Under the pieces are notes generated by a model. That model worked only from the letters and a program-made list of their open reading frames with translations, had not been told where the DNA came from and ran no database searches. From NCBI GenBank assembly GCA_024243835.1, contig JALPMN010000611.1:1-33617 (forward strand): a DNA stretch of 33,617 nucleotides, written 5' to 3'. This document shows, in pieces, positions 8,292 to 15,991 of this stretch. This stretch comes from Enteropsectra breve. Its lineage: Eukaryota; Microsporidia. The number at the start of each line of letters is the position of its first letter. Position 1 is the first letter of the stretch. Made by a program: the position numbers and the translations under genes.

Positions 8292-9662
8292 TTACGTGCT
8301 CTTCTTTACTCTTTTGGTGAATTTGGGCTTGAAACTTCGTTCCCTGGGCTTGCTCTCTCTAACATAATCATCTTTAGATACTGCAAAAGCAGATGAATGT
8401 GTCTTTAGATCGCGTTTGGAGTAGGGAATAAAGAACTGGTCCTTGTAGTCCTTCTGCTGTGGCTCGTTCTTAACTGTAACAGGCTTTGGTGCATTTATTT
8501 TTTTCAGACGCGATGCAAGAGTCTCCTCCTGCTTGTATCTACTGTGAATATCAAACGAGCTGATCAAGCCTTTGAATTCAGAAGGGCAGCTGACTTTCCT
8601 TCGGAAGTCAAGACAGCGCTGGTATCCACGCATTGCGCTTTGCTTAAGCAAAAGCAAGTCAGAAAAATCGTAGGCATCGAGAATGTTTTGTGGCACGGTG
8701 CCAATTTCAACATCTGGCAGATGTGTCTCCTTGATATTAAAGAAATGGAACACATCTGTATACGTAACGAGAGAGTACTGCTCACCCATTCCTCTTACTC
8801 GTCCGACACGATGCACAAATGTCTTCTCATCACTCAAGTCATATGAAATGGAGACATCCAGATGCGGAATATCAATTCCTCTCGCTGCCACATCCGTTAC
8901 CACGAGAATTTTTACTTTTCCGCTCAAAAACTTGTCAAAATTATAGCGCCTTGCATCATCGTCCATGCTGCTGTAAATACCCTTGGCCTCGTAATCGTAT
9001 TTGGCCAGGGCCTTCAGTAAGAAATCAACACCGTATTTTGTCGCTGTAAAAATAATGGTTTTCTTTTCCCTATCCATGATGTTTATCAGTGCAGACTCCT
9101 TGGACTCAGTTGGCACGTACAAAAATGTGTGTGCGATGGTTGTTGGTATTTTGTTCTCGATTTGCACCACTTTGATGTCCAGTGGCTCATTTGGCAGTGT
9201 TGCCGAGAAATAGAGCCGTTGACAGTTTATTTGCTCAACAATCCCCTGGAAGTGCAAGCTAAGTGATTTTTCTTCTAATATTCGATCAATCTCATCAACA
9301 ACGAGCAAACTCAGATCTGAAATCTCCATCTTTCGAAGTGTCGTTATTTCGATCTTTCCTTTCAGCGTGAGTTTTGTGCTCAGCATCTTGCAAATACGCT
9401 TGACCTGCAGGACAAGCTCCTTTGTTGGCAGCAGAATTAAAGAGTTTCCGCCGTTTATTGCCTTCTGAATCGCCGGAAGCAGATAGCACAGTGTTTTACC
9501 ACTTCCAGTACGGGCAATTGCCATGATACTTCTCTCCTCCATGGCCATTGGTATCGTCATTCTTTGGATTGGTGTTGGGTTGTTGAACGGTATGTTTCGC
9601 ATAAGCTGCGCATCCAGCCCAAGTGTCTGGAAGCTGCCCCCTTTGATTTTTTTCTCGCTCAT
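8292..9662 (-). CDS. DBP10: DEAD-box RNA helicase, Dbp10 (DDX54)-like, minimal
   Basis: This 456-aa ATP-dependent RNA helicase belongs to the nucleolar Dbp10/DDX54 family, which acts in 60S ribosomal subunit assembly. Motifs in order are the GGSFQTLGL entry and PTPIQ Q-motif (29-33), Walker A ARTGSGKT (50-57), PTKEL (79-83), DEID (123-126), SAT (153-155), IIFTATK (203-209), TDVAARGIDI (256-265) and HRVGRVRG (284-291). A basic C-terminal tail follows, including a YQRCLDFRRKVSCPSEFK stretch like the family's YRRTR region. Yeast Dbp10 is about 995 aa, so this one is half length. Two departures are notable: motif II is DEID rather than DEAD, and the usual GG and TPGR motifs of domain 1 are not visible. 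The promoter side has an AAAATTTT block at 9672-9679. Confidence 0.85.
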   Translation of the reverse strand: MSEKKIKGGSFQTLGLDAQLMRNIPFNNPTPIQRMTIPMAMEERSIMAIARTGSGKTLCYLLPAIQKAINGGNSLILLPTKELVLQVKRICKMLSTKLTLKGKIEITTLRKMEISDLSLLVVDEIDRILEEKSLSLHFQGIVEQINCQRLYFSATLPNEPLDIKVVQIENKIPTTIAHTFLYVPTESKESALINIMDREKKTIIFTATKYGVDFLLKALAKYDYEAKGIYSSMDDDARRYNFDKFLSGKVKILVVTDVAARGIDIPHLDVSISYDLSDEKTFVHRVGRVRGMGEQYSLVTYTDVFHFFNIKETHLPDVEIGTVPQNILDAYDFSDLLLLKQSAMRGYQRCLDFRRKVSCPSEFKGLISSFDIHSRYKQEETLASRLKKINAPKPVTVKNEPQQKDYKDQFFIPYSKRDLKTHSSAFAVSKDDYVRESKPRERSFKPKFTKRVKKST

Positions 9663-9671
9663 ATGAGTATC

Positions 9672-9700
9672 AAAATTTTCGAAAAAATAAATTTTTTTTA
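9672..9700 (-). promoter_or_regulatory. AAATTT-like block upstream of the helicase gene
   Basis: AAAATTTT (9672-9679) and an AAATTTTTTTT block (9689-9699) lie 10-40 nt upstream of the minus-strand ATG. No CCC is present here. Confidence 0.45.
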
Positions 9701-9782
9701 AAAATAGAGCAAGATAATAAAATCACTGTTGCTTTAAAACTGTTCTGAAGAAGCCTTTTGTTTTTCATAAATAGAGACTGTG

Positions 9783-9831
9783 ATGTTGGCTGTTACATAC
9801 ATTACTATTTTAATGTTGGCTGTTACATACA
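9783..9831. repeat. Two copies of a 19-bp direct repeat, 30-bp period
   Basis: ATGTTGGCTGTTACATACA occurs exactly at 9783-9801 and 9813-9831. The second copy overlaps the 3' end of the small minus-strand ORF ending at 9810. Confidence 0.85.
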
Positions 9832-10058
9832 CACTTCTTAATGTTGTATTCTTGCACCCAATAAAATGATACACAGACTTCCATTTTTTGAATCCATCGA
9901 GCATAATAAGTTATAGAAAGTATTTTAGTGCCTCTCAAATCTTCTCCAAACTCATTTTGAAATTCACTTATATGATTTCTGTGTATGAAATAACCATTAA
10001 CAAAAATAAAAAGCTCTCGTGGGATCCTTAAATTGTAGTAGATCTCTAAAAACTTCAT
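9810..10058 (-). CDS. Uncertain small ORF, 82 aa
   Basis: From the first ATG (10058) it would encode 82 aa rich in aromatic and hydrophobic residues, with no recognised domain. There is no CCC or AAATTT signal at the start. The last codons lie in a direct repeat, which suggests the C-terminus was created or altered by the duplication. It may be a small lineage-specific gene, a gene remnant or chance. It is listed because the surrounding 615 bp hold nothing better. Confidence 0.25.
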   Translation of the reverse strand: MKFLEIYYNLRIPRELFIFVNGYFIHRNHISEFQNEFGEDLRGTKILSITYYARWIQKMEVCVSFYWVQEYNIKKCVCNSQH

Positions 10059-10277
10059 TCCTGTTGGCAAAGACTTTATTTCAACGTTATTATTTTGAAT
10101 AGTTCATTTAGATTTACTTAGTGCAGAGAAACAATTAAAATATCCATTGATCCAAAGCTTTAAATATATAATCGCTCGCTTAAATTTAATGTGAATCACA
10201 TCGTTTACAACTGCGGTACTTCTGATTAATAAAACAGTAGATAATTGAATAAAATAGTAAATAGATGTTAAAATTAT

Positions 10278-12581
10278 TTAATATGCATTAGCATCCTTGT
10301 GTTTTACCACCTGAATCTTCTTGTAATGCCCACCCTTGTTCTTAAATCTCGTGAAGTTCTTAATGCCCTTTACTAGCGTGATGTTATTTTTTCCCATCAG
10401 AGCAGCACATTCCTTTATCTCCCTATTGTATTTTTTATTGAACTGTGTGCTGTACTTCTCCATCACACATGAAATGTCCTCATAGAATTCCTCAAAGACT
10501 CCTGAGCTTAAGATTATTCTGAACAGGCCAATGACCTGCTTCACATACTGCTCTGAGCTACAGCTTGTTTCTATAATTCTGCTGAAAAGCACCCTCGCAA
10601 ATTCTCGTTGCTCGTCCTGCTGTTTGGTCAGACACTCAACGGTATTGCTGTCATTCTCACTTTTTTCCATGCTGTTTCCAATCTGCTCAAAAATCAGTGA
10701 CGCAACTTCAATGCATCCTTTCACGATCTGAATTTCATCCACATGTGCGTTTATAAGGCTAATCAGGTAGTTTCTTAAAACAGGCGAAAGGCCTATCTCC
10801 AGTACAATTTCCCTTAGATACTTTTTGCATTTTATGTTTCCATTCAGTGAGTAAACAACCAATTCCCTAAAGAATCGCTCAGGCATATCGCAGCATTTGC
10901 ATTCCTTGCATCCCTGCAGCAGAATGGTGAAAAGCAGCATCATTCTGTTTCTGGAAACTGCTGTGTTTTGCAGTGATTCAGAAGAGGTAAAGAGAAGATC
11001 GCAAATGCATGGCAGTTTGCTGTTTTTAGCCATAAAATACAGAAGATAGTAAGATTTCTTGCAAATATTCACGTCTGGATTTCTGCAGTGCTGAAGCATC
11101 TCGCTGACCAAATCGTAGCTGTAGTTCCATTTGCCAATAAAGAAGCCCATCAGCCTGATTGCATCGCACAGGGAAATGCTTGAGTTCTGTGAAGGATTCA
11201 TAATGATGCTCTCCAGCTCTGCAGACATGTCAAGGCCAGTAATACCGACCAGCAGCTCGAATGCTTCGTCACACTCGTTGTTTGTGGATGCAATGAAGGC
11301 CTTCATTACCTCAAATATCAGCCCTGAATTTCTTATTGCCTCCAGTATTCTAAAAGAATCTTCTTTAGGCACTGGGTTTCTAAGCACCAAATTGTCCTTT
11401 AAATTAAGCTCATGGCTGTAGATAATTCTTTCAAGCGCGCGCATTACGATGTTCTTTTCTAAATTAATATGCTGTTTGAAGATCTCAATAATCCTGTGGA
11501 TATTGTTTTCTGAATCAGAGCAGTAGCTCACAAATCCGGGAAGACAGGCCATAACAGCCTTTAAATCCCCTGGAGTTTTGTAGAATTTATTGTAAAGCCC
11601 TACAAATGTAGACAGATCCTGATTGGAAGCATCTCTGAGAACAGCCCAGTGCTTCTGGATGTCCAATGGGTGTATTATTTCCAAAAACTCTTCGGTGTTT
11701 ATATACTTGGCTATGTTTCTCAGTAGCACGGCATGCTTTCCAGTTTCCAAAAATTCTTTATTTAAATTCGATATCATTGACATGAAATATGGCAGCAAAT
11801 AGTCAGAAAAAACAGAAACAAACTCCTCTAGCTGCTTTTCATCGTGGGATGCCTCAACAACCTCGTATCTCACAAGGCTTATTAGCTCGGGTGACATCTG
11901 CATTTCAACTGTTGTATTGCTAGTTTCAAGGGTGCTTTTGTTCCGCTGTGATGCACATTTAAATATGGAGATATTTCTTTTGTTGTGCTCGAAAATGGAA
12001 TGGAGTATCTGCAGATTTTCATTTCCTTGTGGCTCTATCACTTGGATAAGCGTATTTAATATTTCTGAGGGGACATTCGGAGAGCTGTTTAGAAGATTGA
12101 GGACTAGTTTGTTGTCCTTTGATGCATTATGAACAGCATCGTTCAGCGAAGAAACGCACTCGCTGTAGGTTACAATTTCCTCCTCTTTTTCCTCTGAGTA
12201 AAATCTTCTTATTACAGCATTTATCGATTTGTTATGTTTGTATTTTGTAAGAAGCTCACAGAAACGGCTGGTGTCAATTTCGGCGCTGTTGTTGAGACAC
12301 ACTTTAGAGACTGATGCTGCCATATTGGCATGATCTTCGGCAACTAGAGAAATAAGCTTGTGTATTGAGCTGTCATACACCAAGTGCTCTCTGCATGCCA
12401 GTATTATTTCGAGTAAGCTCTGCACGCTTATATTCTGCTCGTGATACATTTTTATAACGGCTTCGGCACAGTATTTTATTATGTTGTCGGCAGTCACCTC
12501 TACGCTGTTGTTCTCAAAAATAAACACTATTTTCTCATATAGTTCTCTGGCTTGTTCCTTTAGCTCATCTTTAAAAATCAT
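10278..12581 (-). CDS. Large helical-repeat protein, Rrp12-like candidate
   Basis: This 767-aa protein is almost wholly alpha-helical with HEAT/ARM-like character, a spread of Leu/Ile-rich amphipathic helices and many Cys. The last 40 residues turn strongly basic (FTRFKNKGGHYKKIQVVKHK), as in the nuclear ribosome-export factor Rrp12, whose HEAT solenoid also ends in a basic tail. I see no decisive signature motif, so Rrp12 is only the best guess; an importin/exportin-type or other solenoid scaffold is possible. The start is well supported, with CCC three bases before the ATG (CCCA-ATG) and an AAATTT block just beyond. Yeast Rrp12 is over 1200 aa, so a compacted form would fit the other genes here. 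Confidence 0.4.
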   Translation of the reverse strand: MIFKDELKEQARELYEKIVFIFENNSVEVTADNIIKYCAEAVIKMYHEQNISVQSLLEIILACREHLVYDSSIHKLISLVAEDHANMAASVSKVCLNNSAEIDTSRFCELLTKYKHNKSINAVIRRFYSEEKEEEIVTYSECVSSLNDAVHNASKDNKLVLNLLNSSPNVPSEILNTLIQVIEPQGNENLQILHSIFEHNKRNISIFKCASQRNKSTLETSNTTVEMQMSPELISLVRYEVVEASHDEKQLEEFVSVFSDYLLPYFMSMISNLNKEFLETGKHAVLLRNIAKYINTEEFLEIIHPLDIQKHWAVLRDASNQDLSTFVGLYNKFYKTPGDLKAVMACLPGFVSYCSDSENNIHRIIEIFKQHINLEKNIVMRALERIIYSHELNLKDNLVLRNPVPKEDSFRILEAIRNSGLIFEVMKAFIASTNNECDEAFELLVGITGLDMSAELESIIMNPSQNSSISLCDAIRLMGFFIGKWNYSYDLVSEMLQHCRNPDVNICKKSYYLLYFMAKNSKLPCICDLLFTSSESLQNTAVSRNRMMLLFTILLQGCKECKCCDMPERFFRELVVYSLNGNIKCKKYLREIVLEIGLSPVLRNYLISLINAHVDEIQIVKGCIEVASLIFEQIGNSMEKSENDSNTVECLTKQQDEQREFARVLFSRIIETSCSSEQYVKQVIGLFRIILSSGVFEEFYEDISCVMEKYSTQFNKKYNREIKECAALMGKNNITLVKGIKNFTRFKNKGGHYKKIQVVKHKDANAY

Positions 12582-12582
12582 T

Positions 12583-12612
12583 GGGAAAGCAAAATTTTAA
12601 AAATTTATTTTT
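12583..12612 (-). promoter_or_regulatory. AAATTT plus CCC start signal
   Basis: On the minus strand an AAATTT...AAATTTT tract (12591-12612) is followed by CCC (12583-12585) and the ATG at 12581. Confidence 0.6.
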
Positions 12613-13215
12613 TCTGTTAAAAAAATAAAAATTTTAGAAGTGAAAATACGATCATTCCTATAGCAAACTAAAACATTTCTTGCTTATTATAATGCTTTAA
12701 CTATATGGTTATTTTTATAATAGATAATGCATGAAACTAGTTGGTCTAAAAGAAATGCTTAATTATAAGAAAAATAAATATTGCATCATTAGTTCCGCAA
12801 GACTAATACTAAAATAGAATCCTTTATGTAAATTTTCTATATTGTTGTATCTATTTTTACAGGACAGGAAGTCTTTTCGGTGCAAAAACAAGTTTAAGCT
12901 ACAACAGGCTTTTTAATACTCAACTTTTTTGCATAGATTAACCACGAGGGATATTTAACGAATTTATATTCTTGAACGCACGGATATATCATCTTTTCAT
13001 ACACTCTTACTAAAAAATATCTGTGATTATTATTTCATCAAAACCAGTAACATTTTCTGTTTTTAGTTGAATCATTTTACTCCTAAAATGATTGAAAGAA
13101 TCCATAGTTTTAACAATCAGCTCTAACCCCATTTTTCTTAATAAGATCAATTTTTAATAAGTTGTTATTATTAACCCCAAACAAATAAAGGGAATGTTAT
13201 TATATTAAAGGCATT
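12613..13215. other. Spacer upstream of the tetraspan array
   Basis: It contains no ORF of note. It holds a perfect inverted repeat at 13070-13093, listed separately. Confidence 0.5.
13070..13093. repeat. Perfect 10-bp-arm inverted repeat upstream of tetraspan gene 1
   Basis: AATCATTTTA (13070-13079), loop CTCC, then TAAAATGATT (13084-13093). It ends 131 bp before the ATG of the first tandem paralogue. Confidence 0.8.
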
Positions 13216-13224
13216 GTTTACCCC
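13216..13224 (+). promoter_or_regulatory. GTTTACCCC start signal
   Basis: CCCC directly abuts the ATG at 13225. The equivalent sites of the two paralogues are at 13946-13954 and 14974-14981. Confidence 0.65.
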
Positions 13225-13740
13225 ATGCTTGGATTTGGAAAAGAGAAAAAAGATGCTGTTACTACCAACCCTGAGAGTGTTGTTGTGACTGAAAATGCAT
13301 TGGTCCTTCCAGAAGCAAGTCAGCCAGCACTGGAAAAGCCAAAGATGGGATTTTTTCGTAAAGTTAGCAAAAATCTTGATAATTATAAAATGGGATGGTT
13401 CAAGACTATGCTCTTACTCGATATTATAGTGACAGATGCTGATCTGATTTGTGATTTCGCAAATCGGGGAGAGAAGCTCATGCCGATCTGTGGCTTGCTT
13501 ATAATTCTGGCAATAAACTTTATAGGAATAGCCGATTTCAAAATCGCCTCATATAAAGTTGGCTTACTGACCGTAACCTTTTTTGAAGCTCTGCTTTTAG
13601 GGCTAATGTACTATGCTGATTCTGAGTACTTAGACATAAGTGTTATTCTTCCCTCTGTGGCTACTAATGTGCTGTGTGGATTTCTCCAACTGATACATGC
13701 ATGCTTTGCAGCTCCAAAGGCTGTGCCCCTAGATATTTAA
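13225..13740 (+). CDS. Tetraspan membrane protein, tandem family copy 1
   Basis: This 171-aa member of a three-gene tandem family is one I do not recognise outside this locus. The N-terminal 40 residues are polar and variable after a shared (M)xxFxxEKKD opening. Then comes a conserved basic segment, GFFRKVSKNLDNYKMGWF (42-59). Four hydrophobic segments follow at about 58-74, 86-104, 111-132 and 138-160, and then a conserved tail CFAAPKAVPLDI. The first span contains charged residues (TDADLICDFANRGEK at its exit). There is no cleavable signal peptide. The tail ends in -PLDI in copies 1 and 3 and -PIDI in copy 2, which could be a sorting or docking signal (inference). The start is set by the CCCC block touching the ATG. 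Confidence 0.85.
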   Translation: MLGFGKEKKDAVTTNPESVVVTENALVLPEASQPALEKPKMGFFRKVSKNLDNYKMGWFKTMLLLDIIVTDADLICDFANRGEKLMPICGLLIILAINFIGIADFKIASYKVGLLTVTFFEALLLGLMYYADSEYLDISVILPSVATNVLCGFLQLIHACFAAPKAVPLDI

Positions 13741-13857
13741 ATAAAGATAAGCTCTTTTTTTATATTTTCTTTATAAAATCATTTTTACTTCAAAAATCGT
13801 TATCATTAATCGTTAATTAAAGAGAGGTCTATTATTATCTCGAAATTATTTGTCAGC

Positions 13858-13878
13858 ACATGCATTTCAAATGCATGT
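13858..13878. repeat. Perfect 10-bp-arm palindrome upstream of tetraspan gene 2
   Basis: ACATGCATTT (13858-13867), one central C, then AAATGCATGT (13869-13878). It ends 76 bp before the ATG of copy 2. Confidence 0.8.
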
Positions 13879-13945
13879 ATTATTCATCAGCGCTTTATCC
13901 CTCTTTTCAATTGTAAAATTTTGAAAATATTTACAACGACATTAA

Positions 13946-13954
13946 TTTCACCCC
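13946..13954 (+). promoter_or_regulatory. TTTCACCCC start signal
   Basis: CCCC directly abuts the ATG of tetraspan copy 2 at 13955. Confidence 0.65.
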
Positions 13955-14482
13955 ATGAATGGATTTGAAGAAGAGAAAAAAGATTCAGTTAATTCCGATT
14001 CAAAGAATATAATGGCAGATGATAATATCATTAAAACGGCAGCTGAGAATCCGGGAGTTGTTCAGCCAGGAATGGAGACTTTGGTTATAGGATTTATTCG
14101 TAAAGTGAACAATAATCTCAATGATTATAAAATTGGTTGGTTCATATTTATGTGTATAATAGATGCAATAGTGATAGACGTTGATCTCATCTGTGATTTT
14201 GCAAATCGGGGAGAGAAAATTATGCCGATCTGTGGCTTGCTTATAATTCTGGCAATAAATCTGATAGGCATTGCAGATTTCAAATTGGGCTCTTATAAAG
14301 TTGGCTTGCTATCAGTAACTTTCTTTGAAGTTCTGCTTTTAGGACTTATGGAACTTGCTGATTCCAGGTATATACACACAGGTGTTATTTTTCCTCTAGT
14401 CGTTACTAATGTAGTGTGCGGACTCCTTCAACTAATTCATGCATGCTTTGCAACACCAAAGGCCGCGCCCATTGACATTTAA
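13955..14482 (+). CDS. Tetraspan membrane protein, tandem family copy 2
   Basis: This 175-aa paralogue of the gene at 13225 has the same order: FEEEKKDS opening, variable polar region, a GFIRKVNNNLNDYKIGWF segment (66-82 region), four membrane spans and the tail CFATPKAAPIDI. It is the closest relative of copy 1. The block covering the loop and second span (CDFANRGEK-MPICGLLIILAIN) is nearly identical in protein and has a 38-nt identical DNA tract. It lies 214 bp downstream of copy 1 on the same strand. The function is unknown. Confidence 0.85.
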   Translation: MNGFEEEKKDSVNSDSKNIMADDNIIKTAAENPGVVQPGMETLVIGFIRKVNNNLNDYKIGWFIFMCIIDAIVIDVDLICDFANRGEKIMPICGLLIILAINLIGIADFKLGSYKVGLLSVTFFEVLLLGLMELADSRYIHTGVIFPLVVTNVVCGLLQLIHACFATPKAAPIDI

Positions 14483-14973
14483 TAAATTCTGCTCTCTTCA
14501 AAAAATTTTGTTCAAAGGCTAATAAATCAAAGACCGCATAATATTTTAATTTAAGTGTGTCTTTTTATCAGAAAAAATTTTTTAAGTTGATATGCAGTAT
14601 TTGAGTTTTAAATAAAGCTTGTAAGCATCATCATAAATGGTGAGAATCCAATCAATTGACTGGCTATTCACCTATCTTAAACATTTGATAGCTTAGGATC
14701 CCCTATCGGAGTAATTCTCTGAAAATTATCATCTCCTAATAGCGTTAAAAAAACTTAACTTGCCATTCTTTCGATCATTTTCCACCAAAATAAGATCTCA
14801 TTTAAATTGTCATTGAACTAATAACAGTTTCATTTTTAGTTTATCATCATGGCTTGCATCTGGTCTTAAATAGTACGGCATTTATAGCGTTTAATTCCTT
14901 TAAATTTATATTTTAAAAATTGTGATCATTAGCAGCCAATCAAACAAAGGGGCATTTTTTATTAACGGAATGA
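14483..14973. other. Spacer between tetraspan copies 2 and 3
   Basis: I see no gene and no obvious fourth-copy remnant. An imperfect palindrome at 14639-14672 is listed separately. Confidence 0.45.
14639..14672. repeat. Imperfect inverted repeat upstream of tetraspan gene 3
   Basis: Outer arms GGTGA (14639-14643) and TCACC (14668-14672) flank an inner near-palindrome, CCAATCAATTGACTGG (14648-14663), with one mismatched pair. It lies about 310 bp before the ATG of copy 3. Confidence 0.55.
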
Positions 14974-14981
14974 TTTATCCC
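14974..14981 (+). promoter_or_regulatory. TTTATCCC start signal
   Basis: CCC directly abuts ATG 14982. This start aligns the protein with copies 1 and 2, so the upstream in-frame ATG 14970 and GTG 14922 are rejected. Confidence 0.6.
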
Positions 14982-15506
14982 ATGTTTGATTTTGGTGGAG
15001 AGAAGAAAGATGTTTTTGACTCTAATCCTAAGAGTGTAGCCGGTACTGTGAATATGATTGAGGATGGCCCAGAAAATAATCAGTCAGAATTTATAAAACA
15101 GAAGAAGATAGGGTATTTCAAAAAAGTAATCAAGAATCTCGATGATTATAAAATGGCATGGTTCATATTAATGCTAGTAATAAACGTTGTAGGAGCAATC
15201 GTGGAATTTTTTTGGTGTCAGAAAGACCTAGATATCAAGATATCGTCTTTTATTGGGTCGATTATGATAAATGCCATCAGTTTTTTAGGGATTGCCAATT
15301 TTAAAATAGGCTTTTATAAAATAGGCTTAATATCAGTTACCCTTTTTGAAAGTTTAATTATATTGCTATGCTTAAAATATGCAGCTAAAAATTATCTTGA
15401 CTCAGAGATTTTTTGGCTTCCGGTGCTTATTAATGTGCTATGCGGATTTCTCCAACTGGGTCATGCATGTTTTGCAACCCCAAAGTCCGTGCCTTTAGAT
15501 ATTTAA
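14982..15506 (+). CDS. Tetraspan membrane protein, tandem family copy 3
   Basis: This 174-aa paralogue of the two preceding genes is the most diverged of the three. It shares the MFDFGGEKKD opening, the GYFKKVIKNLDDYKMAWF segment, four hydrophobic spans and the tail CFATPKSVPLDI. The loop after span 1 differs strongly (WCQKDLDIKI instead of CDFANRGEK). The reading frame is open 60 bases further upstream, but the CCC-ATG and the alignment with the paralogues fix the start at 14982. It converges with the Ctr9-like gene. Confidence 0.83.
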   Translation: MFDFGGEKKDVFDSNPKSVAGTVNMIEDGPENNQSEFIKQKKIGYFKKVIKNLDDYKMAWFILMLVINVVGAIVEFFWCQKDLDIKISSFIGSIMINAISFLGIANFKIGFYKIGLISVTLFESLIILLCLKYAAKNYLDSEIFWLPVLINVLCGFLQLGHACFATPKSVPLDI

Positions 15507-15991
15507 TTAAACAGCAGTGCTTTCAGATTTTTATCCAACAACTTTAAAAATAAGCAGAGAATCATAGGTTATTTTTTCTATGTGAGCATATAATAGTATA
15601 AAAGGATTAAATAATACATTTAGCTAACTTTTTCTAAAGCAATATTCTAAAAAACATTTTAATATCAATGCAACCTTCAGTAACACACTAACAATCTAGA
15701 CTCTTAGTGAAGATACTTAAGCCCTTGCATTCTATTTACGGGATAGTTTAAAGTGAAAAATCAAAATAGTTGCATACTGCAAAGAAATTTTACTCGTTAA
15801 GCAAATAATATAGCATAGAAATACGAATTGTGTTTAATTCAGCGCCAAAATTCAAGCAAAGCTTCACTAAAGTCGTACGAAACTTCAAAGTGATTATCAA
15901 AAAGGAAAAGGAAACTTCTTTTAAACATAGAGATACCGTGTAAAACCAAATTCATATTTTTAAATTAAGTTTAAATAAACATGCTGAGCTA
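15507..15991. other. Spacer between convergent genes
   Basis: This AT-rich shared 3' region holds no gene that I can support. Confidence 0.5.
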
